Shown: positions 25,050 to 37,938, numbered from the stretch's first letter. The stretch is 64,000 nt of DNA from Pempheris klunzingeri (GCF_042242105.1 NC_092026.1:22594691-22658690), one strand, 5' to 3'. Numbers and translations are program-made. Notes: generated from the letters alone by a model not told the origin.

Positions 25050-25748
25050 TGCCAGGGAACAGTGGTGAAGTAGAGACGTCCATCTTTTCCAGCTCGCAGG
25101 AGGATAACAACTTGTTTAGTCATGGATGCAAAATGGACTGACCGTGAGGAGATGGAAAACAGCTGACCGTGACACCGAGCAGCCCGAGAGAATCAAAGAG
25201 AAGGTAGGCAGGTGTGATTACATAACCACCATAACACAGCTCATCACAGCATCACAGCAGGATTAGAGCCCGGGGTGGGGGCATTAGTGTGGGCGGAGGG
25301 AGGAGGGGGGATTCAGCAGAGACAAGCAGAAGTAAATGGGAGGCAGAGAGATAGAGAGTGATCATTATGAGACAAGCTAAAAGCGCAGAGCGAGGATTAT
25401 CTTTTGTCCAAAAAGCAGCTGACTGGCAGAGGAGACTGAAAAGATGAGAGCAGAATGGCGTTTGCTGTGTGATGACCCTGACTCCCCTAACCGTTCTCCT
25501 CTTTACAGGAGGACACGATCTCTCTCTCTGCCTCCACTGGCAGCATCAGCAAACGGCAAGACTCCTCCAGCAGCCCCAGTCCTGAACACACGAGTGTCCC
25601 ACCTGCAGATGTAAACAGTGATGAGCCTCTCTCTGCTCAGGCAGATCTGAGGAGGAGGAGGAGGAGGAGGAAAGAAAGAACAGAGGAGCATCTGAGAGCA
25701 AAACAGGGAAGCTTTCAAAACGGCGAACAGGAATTCCTCTTAATTACA
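25050..25748 (+). other. atcay: Spliced 5' leader exons of atcay with a long upstream reading frame
   Basis: Two exon-like segments precede the coding exon. The first ends at 25203 (donor GTAGGC). The second is 25509-25748 (acceptor TTACAG, donor GTATGT, with GTGAGT four bases later). A frame opening at ATG 25126 runs 26 codons to the first donor and 80 codons through the second exon. That exon is exactly 240 nt, phase 0 at both ends. It encodes EDTISLSASTGSISKRQDSS, a Pro/Ser segment and RRRRRRRKERTEEH. Splicing to the next exon at 28105 places TGA immediately in frame, 27 nt before the atcay ATG. The result is a 106-codon upstream ORF, or 26 codons if the middle exon is skipped. A second ATG at 25122, overlapping and in better initiation context, opens only 14 codons. 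Assignment to atcay rests on position and strand, not on a transcript. Confidence 0.45.
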
Positions 25749-27690
25749 GTATGTGAGTACCCTGCCCTGTACCCTGATTTTTCTGGTTTTGGCTGGATAC
25801 AGTTCTCTTTTTCAGTTTGTGATCCTAATCACAGAGACAGTGTCTGTTTCCATTTGTCAGATAAGAAAAGGATGGCAATCACGACAGAATAGCTTCTCTT
25901 CTCACACACTCTTTAAGGCTCTGAAAATGAAAGTAACACTTCAGACATCACATTAGGTATTTATGTTTATCTTTTTTGACTCTGAAAAAGGTGATCACTC
26001 ACGTATATGTACCAAGAATATCAGGAATTAGCAGCATTTGGATCAGAAACTGATAACAGCTAGTGGGTTGTATGATCACCATCATTCAAATCTGCATTCA
26101 AATTTCAGCCATTCTCTCCTGATGAAGCCGATTTGCTTTCAGTTTTCAAGTGTTAAAGATGTTTTTTGTAACTTTGTTGCTTATTCAGTCATAATTATTC
26201 AATGTTATAGATAAATAGTTATACCAAATACTAATATAGAGAAATACTTGAGATTTGAAGCTAAATATCAGCAGTTTTAATGGCTTTTTACACCACTGTC
26301 CTCTTGTCAGACAAGTTGAGGAAATCTGTACTCCATCATGATGTCTCACTGTTCCTTGTCTTTTAGTGGATCTATTGATGCTTATCTCCCAACTGCAAGC
26401 CATGTAAATGATTTCATAATGCAGAGGAGGAAAGAGTTCTGTGATGCTTTATTTAAGCTGCCGCTCTGCTGCTTCCCTTATATTTTGCTTCTGTATGGCA
26501 AAGAAGGAGACGGAAAAAAGTACAGTTTCTGTGTCGTGTCAATTTTCACTTATTTGTTTTCAATCTATGTGACAGATTATTAGGCTGAGGGTGAATAACT
26601 CTAAGGAGATAGTGTTTGGGAAATGAAGGCTGCTCTGCCATCTGGACTCAAATCCCCACCAAACACGTGCTACTGCAACATTACTTTGTGTCCGTCGGTC
26701 AGCAGTTCACTCACGCTATGAGCAGCTGAGCCTGGACAAGAGACAGCAAACCACACACACTGATCTGTTGTTTCCGTGTGAATTCTTCCGTTTTATTCTC
26801 AGCCAGCTGCACCCCATCATTCTTTCTTAACTTAACAGGGAAAATGATCAATCTGCTTCGGAAAGGCTTTGTAAGTGGTTGGAGTGTGAGAACAGAGGAA
26901 GGTAACTCAAAGCGTGATTTAGCCAGAAGGATGTGTTTTAAAGTGGAATGTAAGGAGTTCCCCATCAAGCCCCCATCAAACACTGCAGCGTTCTCTTGGG
27001 ATAATCACAACAAGAATCCAATCACAACACAGCAGCATGTAGCCGGAGGGCCTGTGCCTTTTCAGTTTTTTGGAGAGTGGGGGGTCAGTACTGGCTCTGT
27101 TGTGTCTCACTACAGCACATCAGTGCCATCCCAGTGGACAAATGGACTGTGGTGACGTCTTCTGCTGCATGACAGTGTTGTAGCAAGGGCACTCCCTCCC
27201 CCATACGCACACTATGACACGAGACTCACACATGATGTTCACCCTGTGCACGGCTGATGCCTGTATTACAGCCTGCAGCAGCAGACCCAAACACGAGACG
27301 TCACATAGTAAGAAAAACAAACCCGGCGTTGGATGGATGACTCTGTCATTTTTTATTTGATTATGTAAAATATGGAAGTTGAGATCACTATCTGCTTTAT
27401 GGCAGCGCGTATGATTTGTTTTTATCGCCCTGAGGGGCTCTATGAGCAATGTGGTGTTTTATTTTTGTCTCCTTCCCCAAGGACACAGGGAAAAGAAACC
27501 CACTGGGACTTTTGGAGCTTTATCATTATTTAATTTATTATGACATCATTGTACGCTAATTACCTATGGTAAACAGCAGTAGTGCCTCAGAAATTGTTGG
27601 TTTGATTCTTCATAACACCCACTCTATGCTTTTTAGCTGCTCACCAAACCACTTAGTTCTAGTTCCTGAAAGGTTTATGTTGTGGCCTAT

Positions 27691-28027
27691 TTAAGGGGCA
27701 CTCCAGCAATTTACTATATGGCTTCCATAAGGTCTTTGGATTTGTGAGAGACTGGTTATAAGGGTGAAATTCAAGCAAAGGAGGCAGCAATGTCCCTATT
27801 TTAGGGTCAACCTTCTAAAACACTGAATCCTACATTTCCCATAATGCAACTTTATAATGTCTTTTATTAAACCATCCCTGCCTGGTAATCACCCACGTCT
27901 TTCAAACTCCACACCTTCAGTTTGTAACAGCGTCTTTCTGTCATAAGTTTGAAGTCTCAAGCCAAAACTCATTCCTGATGAAATCACCAGGATTGTAATG
28001 TGTGAAACGGGTGGAGTGCCCCTTTAA
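27691..28027. mobile_element. MITE-like element with inverted termini and TTAA borders
   Basis: The left end TTAAGGGGCACTCCA (27691-27705) and right end TGGAGTGCCCCTTTAA (28012-28027) are inverted repeats, apart from one extra T, bordered by TTAA. TTAA target duplications are characteristic of piggyBac-type transposons, though the terminal GGGG is not the usual piggyBac start. The element is about 337 bp with no coding capacity. Related, less complete copies occur at about 13620-13838 and 49040-49267. It lies about 80 bp upstream of the first atcay coding exon. Confidence 0.6.
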
Positions 28028-28134
28028 GTACTGCGTGTTTTAACATGGTGTTAACATTTGGTTTCCCGCTGAATTACATTGTTTTACTCGTTTGTCAACC
28101 ACAGTGAGCTGAAGCCCGTCCTCCCTGGTAGAGG

Positions 28135-28217
28135 ATGGGAACAGCAGAAGCCACTTTACGCATGGACAGCATGGAGGTTAAGGATGAGTGGCAAGATGAG
28201 GACTTCCCGAGGTAATG

Positions 28218-28253
<36 letters not shown>

Positions 28254-31200
28254 TTTATCTGATTTGTGCACAGGCTTTGATGAGCAGCCCCTGCTATGAC
28301 TGGAACTAAGTCACGTGTGTTGAACGCTGAAAGGCAGCAGGTGTGTTCTTTCCTTGATGTTGTCGTTATGCGTTACATGATGAGCTTGTGTCATGTCGGT
28401 GGAAAAGATAGCAGATAGCAGAAAGGGGGGAAAAAACGAAGAGAAGTAAAACACATCACAGTTTCCAGCAGTGGAAAAACTGTCAACCACCCACACTCTT
28501 ACTTGCAAGAATACTTTCTACAGTAGACGAAACGTGTTTGTGAAAAATTAACAGATTATTCAATGAATCCAGTTTATTCACAAAATATATCTGTCTGCTG
28601 CAAGTCGTCTTGGTGTTTCTGGGATTTAATGATATAACAATGATAACCTGGTAGCTCAGTTCTCTAATCCTATTACTTAGAGAAGTCATTTTGTTTAGTT
28701 TTTTGTTTTTTTTACCTCGATCCCATGTGTACACAGTTCTTATTTCTGTATGTACAGAAATGAATATAGTTGCAATCTGAATCCCAATACGGAAACATGT
28801 ACGAGTGCTCTTATGCTGCAAATAGTTTTTCTCGTCCCCACTGTTTAATCCGCTGTTGTTGCTGTGTTTAATTTACCTCTACAAAGCTGCTGACAGCTTA
28901 ATAACAGCAATTACTCTAGCAGCTCCTTCAGCTAGCCCATACTTGTGGTGTTTTAGGGTGTGTTTGTCTATGCATGTATGTCTGTGTTAATGTCTGTGTC
29001 TTTCACTGTCCGTGGATGTGTGTGTGTGTGTCTGTATGAGTGCTACCTACTATAATCTAGCCTTCTTGTCCATCAGCACTGAGGGTTTAGCTGCCTTATT
29101 ATGATGCCAGAGTCCCATCTGGCATCATGGTAATTACTGGTGTTGATTTCTCGAACAACGCATATTGTTTTCAAGGACACACTGTAGTTACACCATAATG
29201 GAGACACTTGAGAAACAAAGAGCGAAAATGCAACAACTGCTCATAGATGGCTTTGTACTTTATTTCTGTTATTATTTTTTTACAGAGAAATTTATTTGAA
29301 CTTTTATCACTTACAACTGGCAGTTATAAAACAACCAAAACAAGCATAACCTTCGGAGCAGGAAAACAATAGGCTAAAGAAAAACTGTAATTCCAATGTA
29401 TGTCATTTAATTTATAATTTTTATATTATATCTTTTTACCTGTAGGCCACTACCAGAGGATGGTGATGTTGATTCATCATGTGGCCTCACTGACAACAGA
29501 ACCAGTAAGTGGAATCGATATACAGCATTAAATATATATATATATACTGTATTCTGTATCTGAATGTTCCTGACGTGCCTGTCTAGATCCTCCCACTACC
29601 CTGAATGTGGGCGAGTCCATGGCCCAGCATAAGCGTCGCACTCTGGTCGCCCCCGACATGAACCTCTCCCTGGATCAGAGCGAGGGGTCGGTGCTCTCCG
29701 ATGACTTCCTGGAAACACCCGACGACCTGGACATCAACGTAGACGACATCGAGACCCCCGACGAGACGGACTCACTGGAGTTTATCAACAATGGCAACGA
29801 GCTGGAGTGGGAAGGTATAAACACGATATGAACACATGTAGATGGTCGATACTGAGTATTGATTTCTCAGGGGTCAGGTGCTGCTTGTTGGAATTTAATT
29901 GAGAAGCAAATCATAACACCTGCTGTGTCTTTGGTTTGAGTCCTGCCTCATTCATCATATATTATCTTTCTTTTGGCTTTCCAGTCACAAATTACTGCCA
30001 ACAGCAGAAAAGCAAAACAACACTGAATGTTCCAATCACTGCTTGAAAGTCGAGGCTGTTTTTCTTAATGCCCTAAATTGTGACAAATTGTTCTCTGTAG
30101 AGCAGCTGGATGTTTTTCATTCTTGTAGAAATATTTCCATCACAGCTCTGTCTTCTGTGTTTACTAGTAATAATAGGCTAAAAACTATTATACATTTTCA
30201 CAATGTTTAATTTTTCTACTTTGTTTATTTAGTCAGATTCTGCTTGAGAGAAGAAATGTATTTGAATAAAGTGTCTCTAGCTGTGAATTATGTTATGAAG
30301 TTTTATAGCAGACGGTCATAGTTCCAACTCCTTGACCCTTGTGCTGACTTTGTGTGAGTTAAACAATTGTTGAAGCAAGTGGGGGACAAACATTAAACAA
30401 TCTGCCCGACAACTTTTCTGTGTCACCTCCTCGTGTCTAGACGACACTCCTGTGGCCACTGCCAAGCGCCTCCCGGGTGAAAGTGAAGAGGAGAGAGATT
30501 CGTCTGGTCGTCTGTGGCGAACGGTGATCATCGGTGACCAGGAGCAGCGGATTGACATGCAGGTCATCAGACCGTACCTAAGGGTGGTCACACATGGAGG
30601 TCAGTAAAAGAGTGTGTGTGTGCTTTTATTTAAATTCTAGTGTGTCTGTGTGTATAAGGGTTCATCCAAAATGGGTTTTGAAAGACACTTTAAAATCAAA
30701 TAATGGATGTCTGTGCCAGACAACATTGTGGCTCATTTCTATAGACAGATATATGCACATTAGAAATATGTTACTATAGTTAAGGATGTGAACCAGATCC
30801 AGGTCACATCCACCCACTCGCACACCCACACACGTGCAAAAAACACACTCAACACAGAAATTCAAGCAAACATTAAAAAGAAAATTTGTGCAGCTGGTTT
30901 GAAAGCAATAAAACAAACATGAGTAACTGATATATACAAGATGCAAACAAAGTATTTTTTGCAGATGATATCTTTAAGGTTTTCATAATTTTCCATGATA
31001 AAGCAGTCAATGAAACAAACTGTCTGTGTTTCATCACTGCCAATGCAGCTGCCATCACACTGACTGTGTGTCTGTCCTCCTTCAGGTTATTATGGGGAGG
31101 GTCTGAATGCCATCATCGTGTTTGCAGCCTGCTACCTTCCTGACAGCAACTGTGAGGACTACACGTATATCATGGAGAATCTTTTCCTGTAAGATCCATG

Positions 31201-33266
31201 TTAACATCTTTACTGTATAGCTGATCGAAGGAAACGACTGGAGAAAATGTTTCTTTGGAATATGCATATTTTATCATGTTTGAAATGGTTATTAAAATTC
31301 AATGTTAGAAATGAATGATAAAGTGAAATGCTCAGTTTGACTTCAAGATCAAGTGGGTATTTGGATCAGATCCACTTCTAAACACAATGTGGACACAGGA
31401 ATTCTCTCCTGTAAAATGTTTGTCTGTACAGTCTGTGACAGAGCTTGTTTGTATGTTCTGTCCTCAGGTATGTTGTGAGCAGCCTGGAGCTGCTGGTGGC
31501 AGAGGATTACATGATCATTTACCTGAACGGAGCAACTCCTCGCAGGAAGATGCCCGGCATCAGCTGGCTGAAGAGATGCTACCAGATGATTGACAGGAAG
31601 TAAGACGGACAGAACATCAGAGTTTGGGCAGATGGAATGGAAAATGAATAAATGAACAAATGTTATCCATGCTAAAGACAAGTGAAGGTGCATTTTGAAT
31701 TCATTATCACAAACATTTTAAATCTGAATGTCTCCTGCAGACTGAGGAAGAATCTCAAGTGTCTCATCATCGCTCACCCAACGTGGTTCATCCGGACGGT
31801 CCTGGCCATCTCAAGACCTTTCATCAGGTGAGGACACATTCAGTACGGTTTATGGTCCATCAGTCTATCCTTTGTGTTAAATGGTGGCTTCTTCTCCAAA
31901 CAAATCTAAGAAACAGCCAGAAGATAATGATGCAGCAGATCATTTAAGCCATCGTAGAACATAAAAGTGTAGCTGTTACATAATCAGGTGAGTGCTGCTA
32001 CAAGGCCTGACAGAGAAAAGACAGTTTGTGACAATGGTTTTAGCTTGTGGTTGATTTTCCTTCTGCAGTGTGAAGTTCATGGATAAGATCCGTTACGTTC
32101 ACACCCTGGACGAACTCAGCCAGATCATCCCCATGGAGCACGTGCAGATCCCTGAGTTTGTGTTGCAGTAAGTACTCTGAGCCACCAAGGGTCACTGTTG
32201 AGACACTAAATACCAGTATCACTGTTTATGTTATGTATCCTTGCAGCAAAGCAACAAGACCTTGAAAGAATGCATTCAGTGCAGTGGTCAAACTAGATCT
32301 GAACCAAGCCGTGTTCAATGCATTAACGTGTTAAAGTTAAAATTAAAGTGTTAAAGTGTGTAATTGTCAACATTTTTATTCAAATGTAGAGTTGTCTGTT
32401 GTTTCGAACAGGTCAAATAGTAGGTGTTTAAATCAGTGTGCAATCTGTTGGCAGTCACAAAAAAGTGAGTGAACTTCCCTAACTCAGCTTTCACTGTAGA
32501 CTTTCTGGATATTGGAACTTTAGAGGCCAATAGTTTTTGCCAGTGAGTCTCAGAAGCAGCTGCCTTGTGAAGTACTGCTGTGGTTACTTAATAAAGAAAC
32601 ACAGCAAAACTCCAGCAGCAGGAATGATATGTGGCTCAAGCTATAAATGATTTTTACCGTCTTTGTACCACTGGTGAGAAGTATGCTGATTTAATGACAC
32701 ATCAGAGATTTCTATTCTCCATTTTTAAAGGTACGACGACGAGAAGATAAGGGCACAAAGGGAAAGGTGAGCATTAGATTTTCATGTGATTTTATATTAA
32801 AAAGAACTTTAATTCTTGCTCTTTTTCCCGCATCTAATTAGTGTTTATCACCACAAACCTGTCTTACTTACAGACTTGAGCAAGAGCAGCAGCAGACCAA
32901 CTCAACACTGCCTAAAGAAAGGTGACCTCATTTTGCAGAACATACAGTCCAGTGCCATTTTTGGATAAATCAAATGTTTTTCTACTACAGCACAACAACA
33001 TGGAAAATAATTTGTTCTGTTATTCAGAACTGCTGCTCGCTGCTAGAAACCAGTTGACTTACACACAGTGCAACTTTAGTTGTTCTGTTATTTCATTTAG
33101 TCAGTTCAGATGCTGAAATAAAGCAGCTCCATCCATCAGTATCAAGAAAGTGGGGCCTAATATGGGCTTCGTGACCAAGCAAAATATTTATATTTACGTA
33201 TGGCTTAACTAATCTGTCACTTCCAGGCCAAAGTCAATGATAGCAGAGGTCGGCCGTGACATCTGA
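28135..33266 (+). CDS. atcay: Caytaxin (ATCAY), neuronal BNIP2-family CRAL-TRIO/BCH protein
   Basis: Caytaxin is a neuronal cytosolic adaptor; mammalian loss causes Cayman ataxia. It binds kinesin light chain and glutaminase. Eleven coding exons give 355 aa: 28135-28211, 29446-29504, 29587-29814, 30441-30599, 31086-31188, 31468-31599, 31741-31827, 32069-32167, 32731-32766, 32874-32921, 33227-33266. All phases close and all borders are GT-AG. ATG 28135 gives [20 protein letters not shown], the family start. It has a good context (A at -3, G at +4) and an in-frame TAG two codons upstream. [18 protein letters not shown] precedes ELEWED (residues 117-122), the kinesin light chain binding motif. 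The BCH/CRAL-TRIO domain (about 135-320) includes [69 protein letters not shown] and [19 protein letters not shown]. The C-terminal tail differs from mammals and ends [14 protein letters not shown] further donor at 33274 (aag|GTAAGA) suggests a 3' UTR intron. Confidence 0.95.
28219..28251 (+). repeat. (TG)n microsatellite beside an atcay splice donor
   Basis: About 16 perfect TG units start 7 nt downstream of the donor GT (28212) of the first atcay coding exon. Position and length are read directly. Length polymorphism is likely, and UG-rich RNA next to a 5' splice site can bind splicing factors. Confidence 0.95.
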
Positions 33267-35774
33267 CATTAAGGTAAGAGCTCTCGTTGACTTAACTGCC
33301 TTCCATCAACTACACCCAGGCCGGTTTGTAATGTCAGCCCACTGTAACTAATCTCTGACATACAGGGAAATGTTCTCTTCTGCGCACTTTCACATGCTTA
33401 TGTGGGCAAAAGAGACACGATACAGTAAAACACAAACGCAGGACGATGGCGTGTCTGGAGTTTTGGGTCACTGGCAAATGCTCTGAAGGGTCAGCTCTCA
33501 GTTCAGGGTCACCAAGATCCAATTTACAGTATCATACACAAGCAGAAAGAAAGAGAGGATGATACAGGTCGCAGTTACTTAAAACTCAGATCTTCTTTTA
33601 AAAAGATGTACAGCACATTTGAATTTTCAGTCACAATAGGAACGATAAGTCAGTTTTCTTTCTCTTTTTGTCTTTGTCTTGAAATTGATAAATTAGTAAA
33701 TAAATTTTTTTGTGGTTTTGGAACGTTGGTCTGGCAATATGATTGATTACATCGTCTCGAGCTCTCAGGTATTATAAAGGCAGATTAATCAATAATGAAA
33801 ACAGTCACAAATCACTCAAATCTATCCTTTTAGAATACAAGTGAAACTTAGGCATGCAGTCATTCTTCTGCTTCCTATCAGTGTTTGATGTTTTGACTCT
33901 CTGATGCAAATTGCCTCAAAATGTTAACCCGTGTACATAAATGAAAAGTAAAGAACCATGTGTTTCCTCCGCGGCCGTGAGACTCATCCCTCTCTTACAT
34001 TCTGGGCCAAAGGCTGAAGCATAAAATCTGGTGCCGCATGATTACAGTCAGTCATCAAGTCCGGCTCATTTTCTTTTTTGCCAAGTCATGTTTCAGTTCT
34101 TTAAATTCAGACTGTGTGCGAGTCCAAGAAATGTTAGCTGATCCTCACACATCATATTCCCTCTGTACCCCGTGTTACATAAAGCACAGCTGCGGATCTC
34201 TTTAAGCCTGCCTCCACACAACCGATCAATTCTATTTTTAATGGCTTGTACGGCCGAGGTCTGGCAAATTGATCCGCGTCGCACAGCCTGTCCTGAAATT
34301 GGGGGAAATACCCACCGCAGCAGGTCGGGGTATGTTAAAGTGGGCGAGGTGGGTTATTTTAGAAACCCCCCCACCACACGCTGCCCTGTGCTGCTGACCG
34401 CTCCTAACAGCCACCATATATCAAAGGAGCTATCAGCCAGAGGACTGGCTGACATCCCAGGAATGGACACAGGCACCATCTCCTATCCAAATGCCAAGGC
34501 AGGAAGCAGGAGGGGGGAAAAAAGGCAAACCTGATATGTGTCGAGTTAGATTCAGTTTTGATTTATTGCATGCCTATTGACAGATTTAAAGATCACATGA
34601 AAAATGTTGTGTTTGAGGAGGTGCACAAATGTCGATTGAGGATGAAGATGACGGAGAGAGAAAAGGAGTTCAACTGTCTGCATTTGCATTACAGAGCTTT
34701 AAATTGAAGAACCAGCGGGGATCATTCATTCATTAAAGTGGGAGCCAGACTAGACCACCATCACACACACAAGTTGCGCAGGATTAAATCTCCTTCTTGG
34801 ATCCATTAGCTGTGGGACAATCATTTCTCAAAAACATTTCTCCAGCGACTTGCCTGCTTCTATCTAAAAGTTAATTTACACCAAAGCATTGCAAGCTATA
34901 AGAAAATCAAACCTCATCAGCATGTCAAGTTGAGCTTTATCTACAGCATGACCTCAACTATATAAATGAAAATTAAGGACTTGGATGAATACACACGTGT
35001 CGGGAATATCATCAGTTTCAAAGTGTACATACGTGTATATATATATATATTTTGAGAAAGGTGTTTGCACCGATATTTGGTTTTTGATATGAATGGCGTG
35101 AGTATTGTTTGCTGTCATGGCTGTAAACTGAAAAATAACATGCAATGATATTGTTCTTCTTAGACCTACGGTAGATGTTACTGATGCAAACGTGTGTTAC
35201 AGTTTTTCTAGCTTTCCAGAGTTTGATATGCAGGTGGCATGCTCGTTTATATCCTTCTGTCTCTGTTTTTCCATCAGTTTTTAAGTCATTTGCCATCATG
35301 TTTCAAAAGGTACTTTTACAAGATGGAAAGCATACATTGTTACAAATGAAATCTATTTAAAGAGATTAAATATATTGAAATGAATTGCTAAAAGTGTTAT
35401 TTATGAAAATGTGCCATTTACTGTTTGTAAAAAAATAAATGAGTGAGCTGAAACCTTTGTCCTGAGGTGATTTGTCACCTCTGGTATGCAGCCTCGACCT
35501 CAGCTTTGTTCATGCACATTACAGCTTATATTTTCATCTCTTTTATTGCCTCTAAATGTGTTCCACTTTGGTCCACAATGGTTTTGATGGACAGTTGCTG
35601 ATGAGTTATTAATGGCAGTAATTATGATTCATGAGTGTGTTGGACAAGTCACTTGATGTTCTTTATGTCACCTGACAGTCCTGCACTGCTCTTCACGGGG
35701 GTCATTCTGACATAATACTGCTGAAGTGACCTTTCTGTACTTTTACATGCAAGGTTACTGTGATCACAGGGTAT

Positions 35775-35850
35775 TAGTATAATACTGTAGTACTACTAAT
35801 ACTACTACTACTACAAATAATAATAATGATGATAATAATGATGATAAACT
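35775..35850 (+). repeat. Trinucleotide-rich tract (TAC/TAA/GAT)
   Basis: An imperfect array of TAC, then AAT/TAA, then GAT units. It is simple-sequence DNA with no coding role visible. Confidence 0.8.
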
Positions 35851-36194
35851 GCCCCAAATTCAGTCATTTAAACAATTAATGATTCTTTGGTTCAGACATA
35901 AAAATGTGAACTGACTTTACTTCTCATGTCTCTTGGCTTGTAATAATATAAAACTCATATTTAAGCAGGAAAATTAGAATGGAAAATCATGTATCTGTCC
36001 AAGAAGTTTATTCTGGCTACAGAAGTGACCTCAGCAACTGTCACATCAATAATACCTCTAAAGCTGACTGATTAGCACATTGTTTAATGTGTGCGCAAAC
36101 AGAAATGTGAAAATGTGGAAAGTATTTCTTGATGAGCAACAGCTGGATCTCAGTGTCATGTCGTCCAGGAGTTTGTAACTCCCTCTGAAAGCAC

Positions 36195-36360
36195 ACATTT
36201 AATTTTAAACGTCTGTTCCATTAAACCACCAGAGTGTTAATTAGTTAGCTTTCGGTGTACTTTTGAACTTCAGGGTGAGCCAGGCTGGGTGTCCTCCCCT
36301 GTGTACAGTCTTTATGCTAAGCTAATCAGCTCCTTGCTCGTGCTCTGTAGTTAACACACA
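36195..36360 (+). repeat. Teleost interspersed repeat fragment
   Basis: The text around GGTGTACTTTTGAACTTCAG, GAGCCAGGCTGGGTGTCCTC and CAGTCTTTATGCTAAGCTAA resembles a dispersed repeat that is common in percomorph genomes. I recognise it by recurring words, not by alignment, so its class and exact ends are uncertain. Confidence 0.5.
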
Positions 36361-37938
36361 AACATAGGAGTGGAGTGATATCGATCTTCCAGAAATGTGG
36401 TTACAGTAATTTGACATTATCCCTGTGGATTAGCACCAGTATAATCTTAAAAAGTTTTAAAAGGTTGGAGAATGAATATTCCAGTCGAATTTTAAATGTG
36501 CCAGAAAAGGTAGTACAGCTATTCACCAAACTGCTGGTCAGCAAAGTTTGTCTAAGAGTCTAAGAGGGAAAAAGTGTGTGCACCACATGGCTCGTATGTT
36601 GGACCACGTGGTTTGGTGCCCCACAGAATGTCTCAGCCTATGTGGGACAGCGTCGTGACCCCAGATTATCTAACATTTTCTGTTCGCACACACCAGACTA
36701 GCACAGACTACCGCATCAAAGCTGCCAGTCACTTTGATATAAGTGGTAAAAGAAATATTATTGTGACATGGTGTCACCAGACATCACTTCTCCATTGGGA
36801 TTGTCAGTGAAATGTGAAGCCCTGAACATGAAACCGTTTGTCGTCCGATAGTTCAGACTCGAGGTTCACCTCTTTCACACTTACAGAATAAGAGCAGCTG
36901 TAAAAGTGTTTCTTCAAACACTGAACAAGCACGATGGTTAGACTGCGCACATCCGGAGGTGTGGAACAAAGAGGGCTGATAAGCAGTGCGCACTTGTGTT
37001 GGAAGAAACAGAGCTGCGTTATCAGACCTGCAGCTGTGACTCCAGACTGGGGGGGGGGGTCACATGGCCGACGGCCACAGACTTCAGCTGGTTGCATCAG
37101 AAATATGTGTGACGCAGCAGGCAGACACACAACAGCCGACTAAATATAGTTTTTCTGGTTTTCACCCACCCAGAGCTGTCTAAGCATGGAAACCTCTCTG
37201 AAAAACCCAAATATTGAGGTTTTTCTCTGAGCTGTGATACAGATGTTTCAGTAACGGGACGTAACTTTTATTCTCTGGCAAATCTTATAGTGAATTCTAA
37301 TGGTTGTAGAATATGTAGCTTCTCTATGCAAAACCTTTTCTAAGGCAAAAATAGAATAGAATATATAATAAATGCCATCTGCTCTTAAATCACATCCTAC
37401 TTTTTAGTCAAAGAGAGAATAAATAAAGATTTTACAAGCTCTTAACTTCCAGCATCAGCAAACTGTATATGTTTTTGGAGCTGTAGCTCTCTCCAAAGGG
37501 AGAATTAGTTTTGTGTTTCACAGCTTATCCTCATTGACATTTCCCTATTACCTTCTTAGAACTCTGTCGGATGAGGGATTTGTCGTGCATTTGCTCGACC
37601 AATGTTCACTGACTCCTGACAACAGGTGGAAAATTTTGGATCTACTTTCATGCAAATGTGAGGCTCCTGAGTCCTCCTCCTGCCATTGGTAAAGCGACGG
37701 CTTATTGGCTGCAGGAGAAGGGGGGCCGATTGGTTTGAGAGGCTGTGACGCTGCAGCTAAATCCTTTAAATGCCCGGCAAGGAGATTGTCTATCAATGAA
37801 GTAGTAAAAGGGGGGAACATCTGTGGCAGAGGAGAAGGAAAGGTTTTCAGAAGAAACCTTTGGCAGAGTGTTTGCTTTGGCTGGGTTCCCTTCTTTTATT
37901 TACTGAATTCCAGAGGTGACCAATACACAGAAGTGAAA

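Larger units (their letters stand above)
33267..37938. other. atcay 3' UTR and intergenic DNA before nmrk2
   Basis: Candidate poly(A) signals for atcay are AATAAA at 33699-33704 and at 35434-35439. A GC-richer, non-repetitive block at about 34190-34470 may be conserved non-coding DNA. A triplet-repeat tract lies at about 35775-35850 and an interspersed repeat at about 36195-36360. A G-run is present near 37051-37060. The region just before nmrk2 has a TATA-like TTTAAA at 37765-37770, about 170 bp upstream of its ATG. No additional exon was identified. Confidence 0.5.

Noticed and set aside
25503..25718. Minus-strand frame with a proline run across the atcay leader exon
   Set aside because: Antisense image of the GAG-repeat (poly-Glu/Arg) stretch; no antisense splice or start context.
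26778..27155. 125-codon plus-strand open frame between the atcay leader and first coding exon
   Set aside because: Lies in an intron, has no family resemblance and no splice sites that would join it in phase; composition does not look coding.
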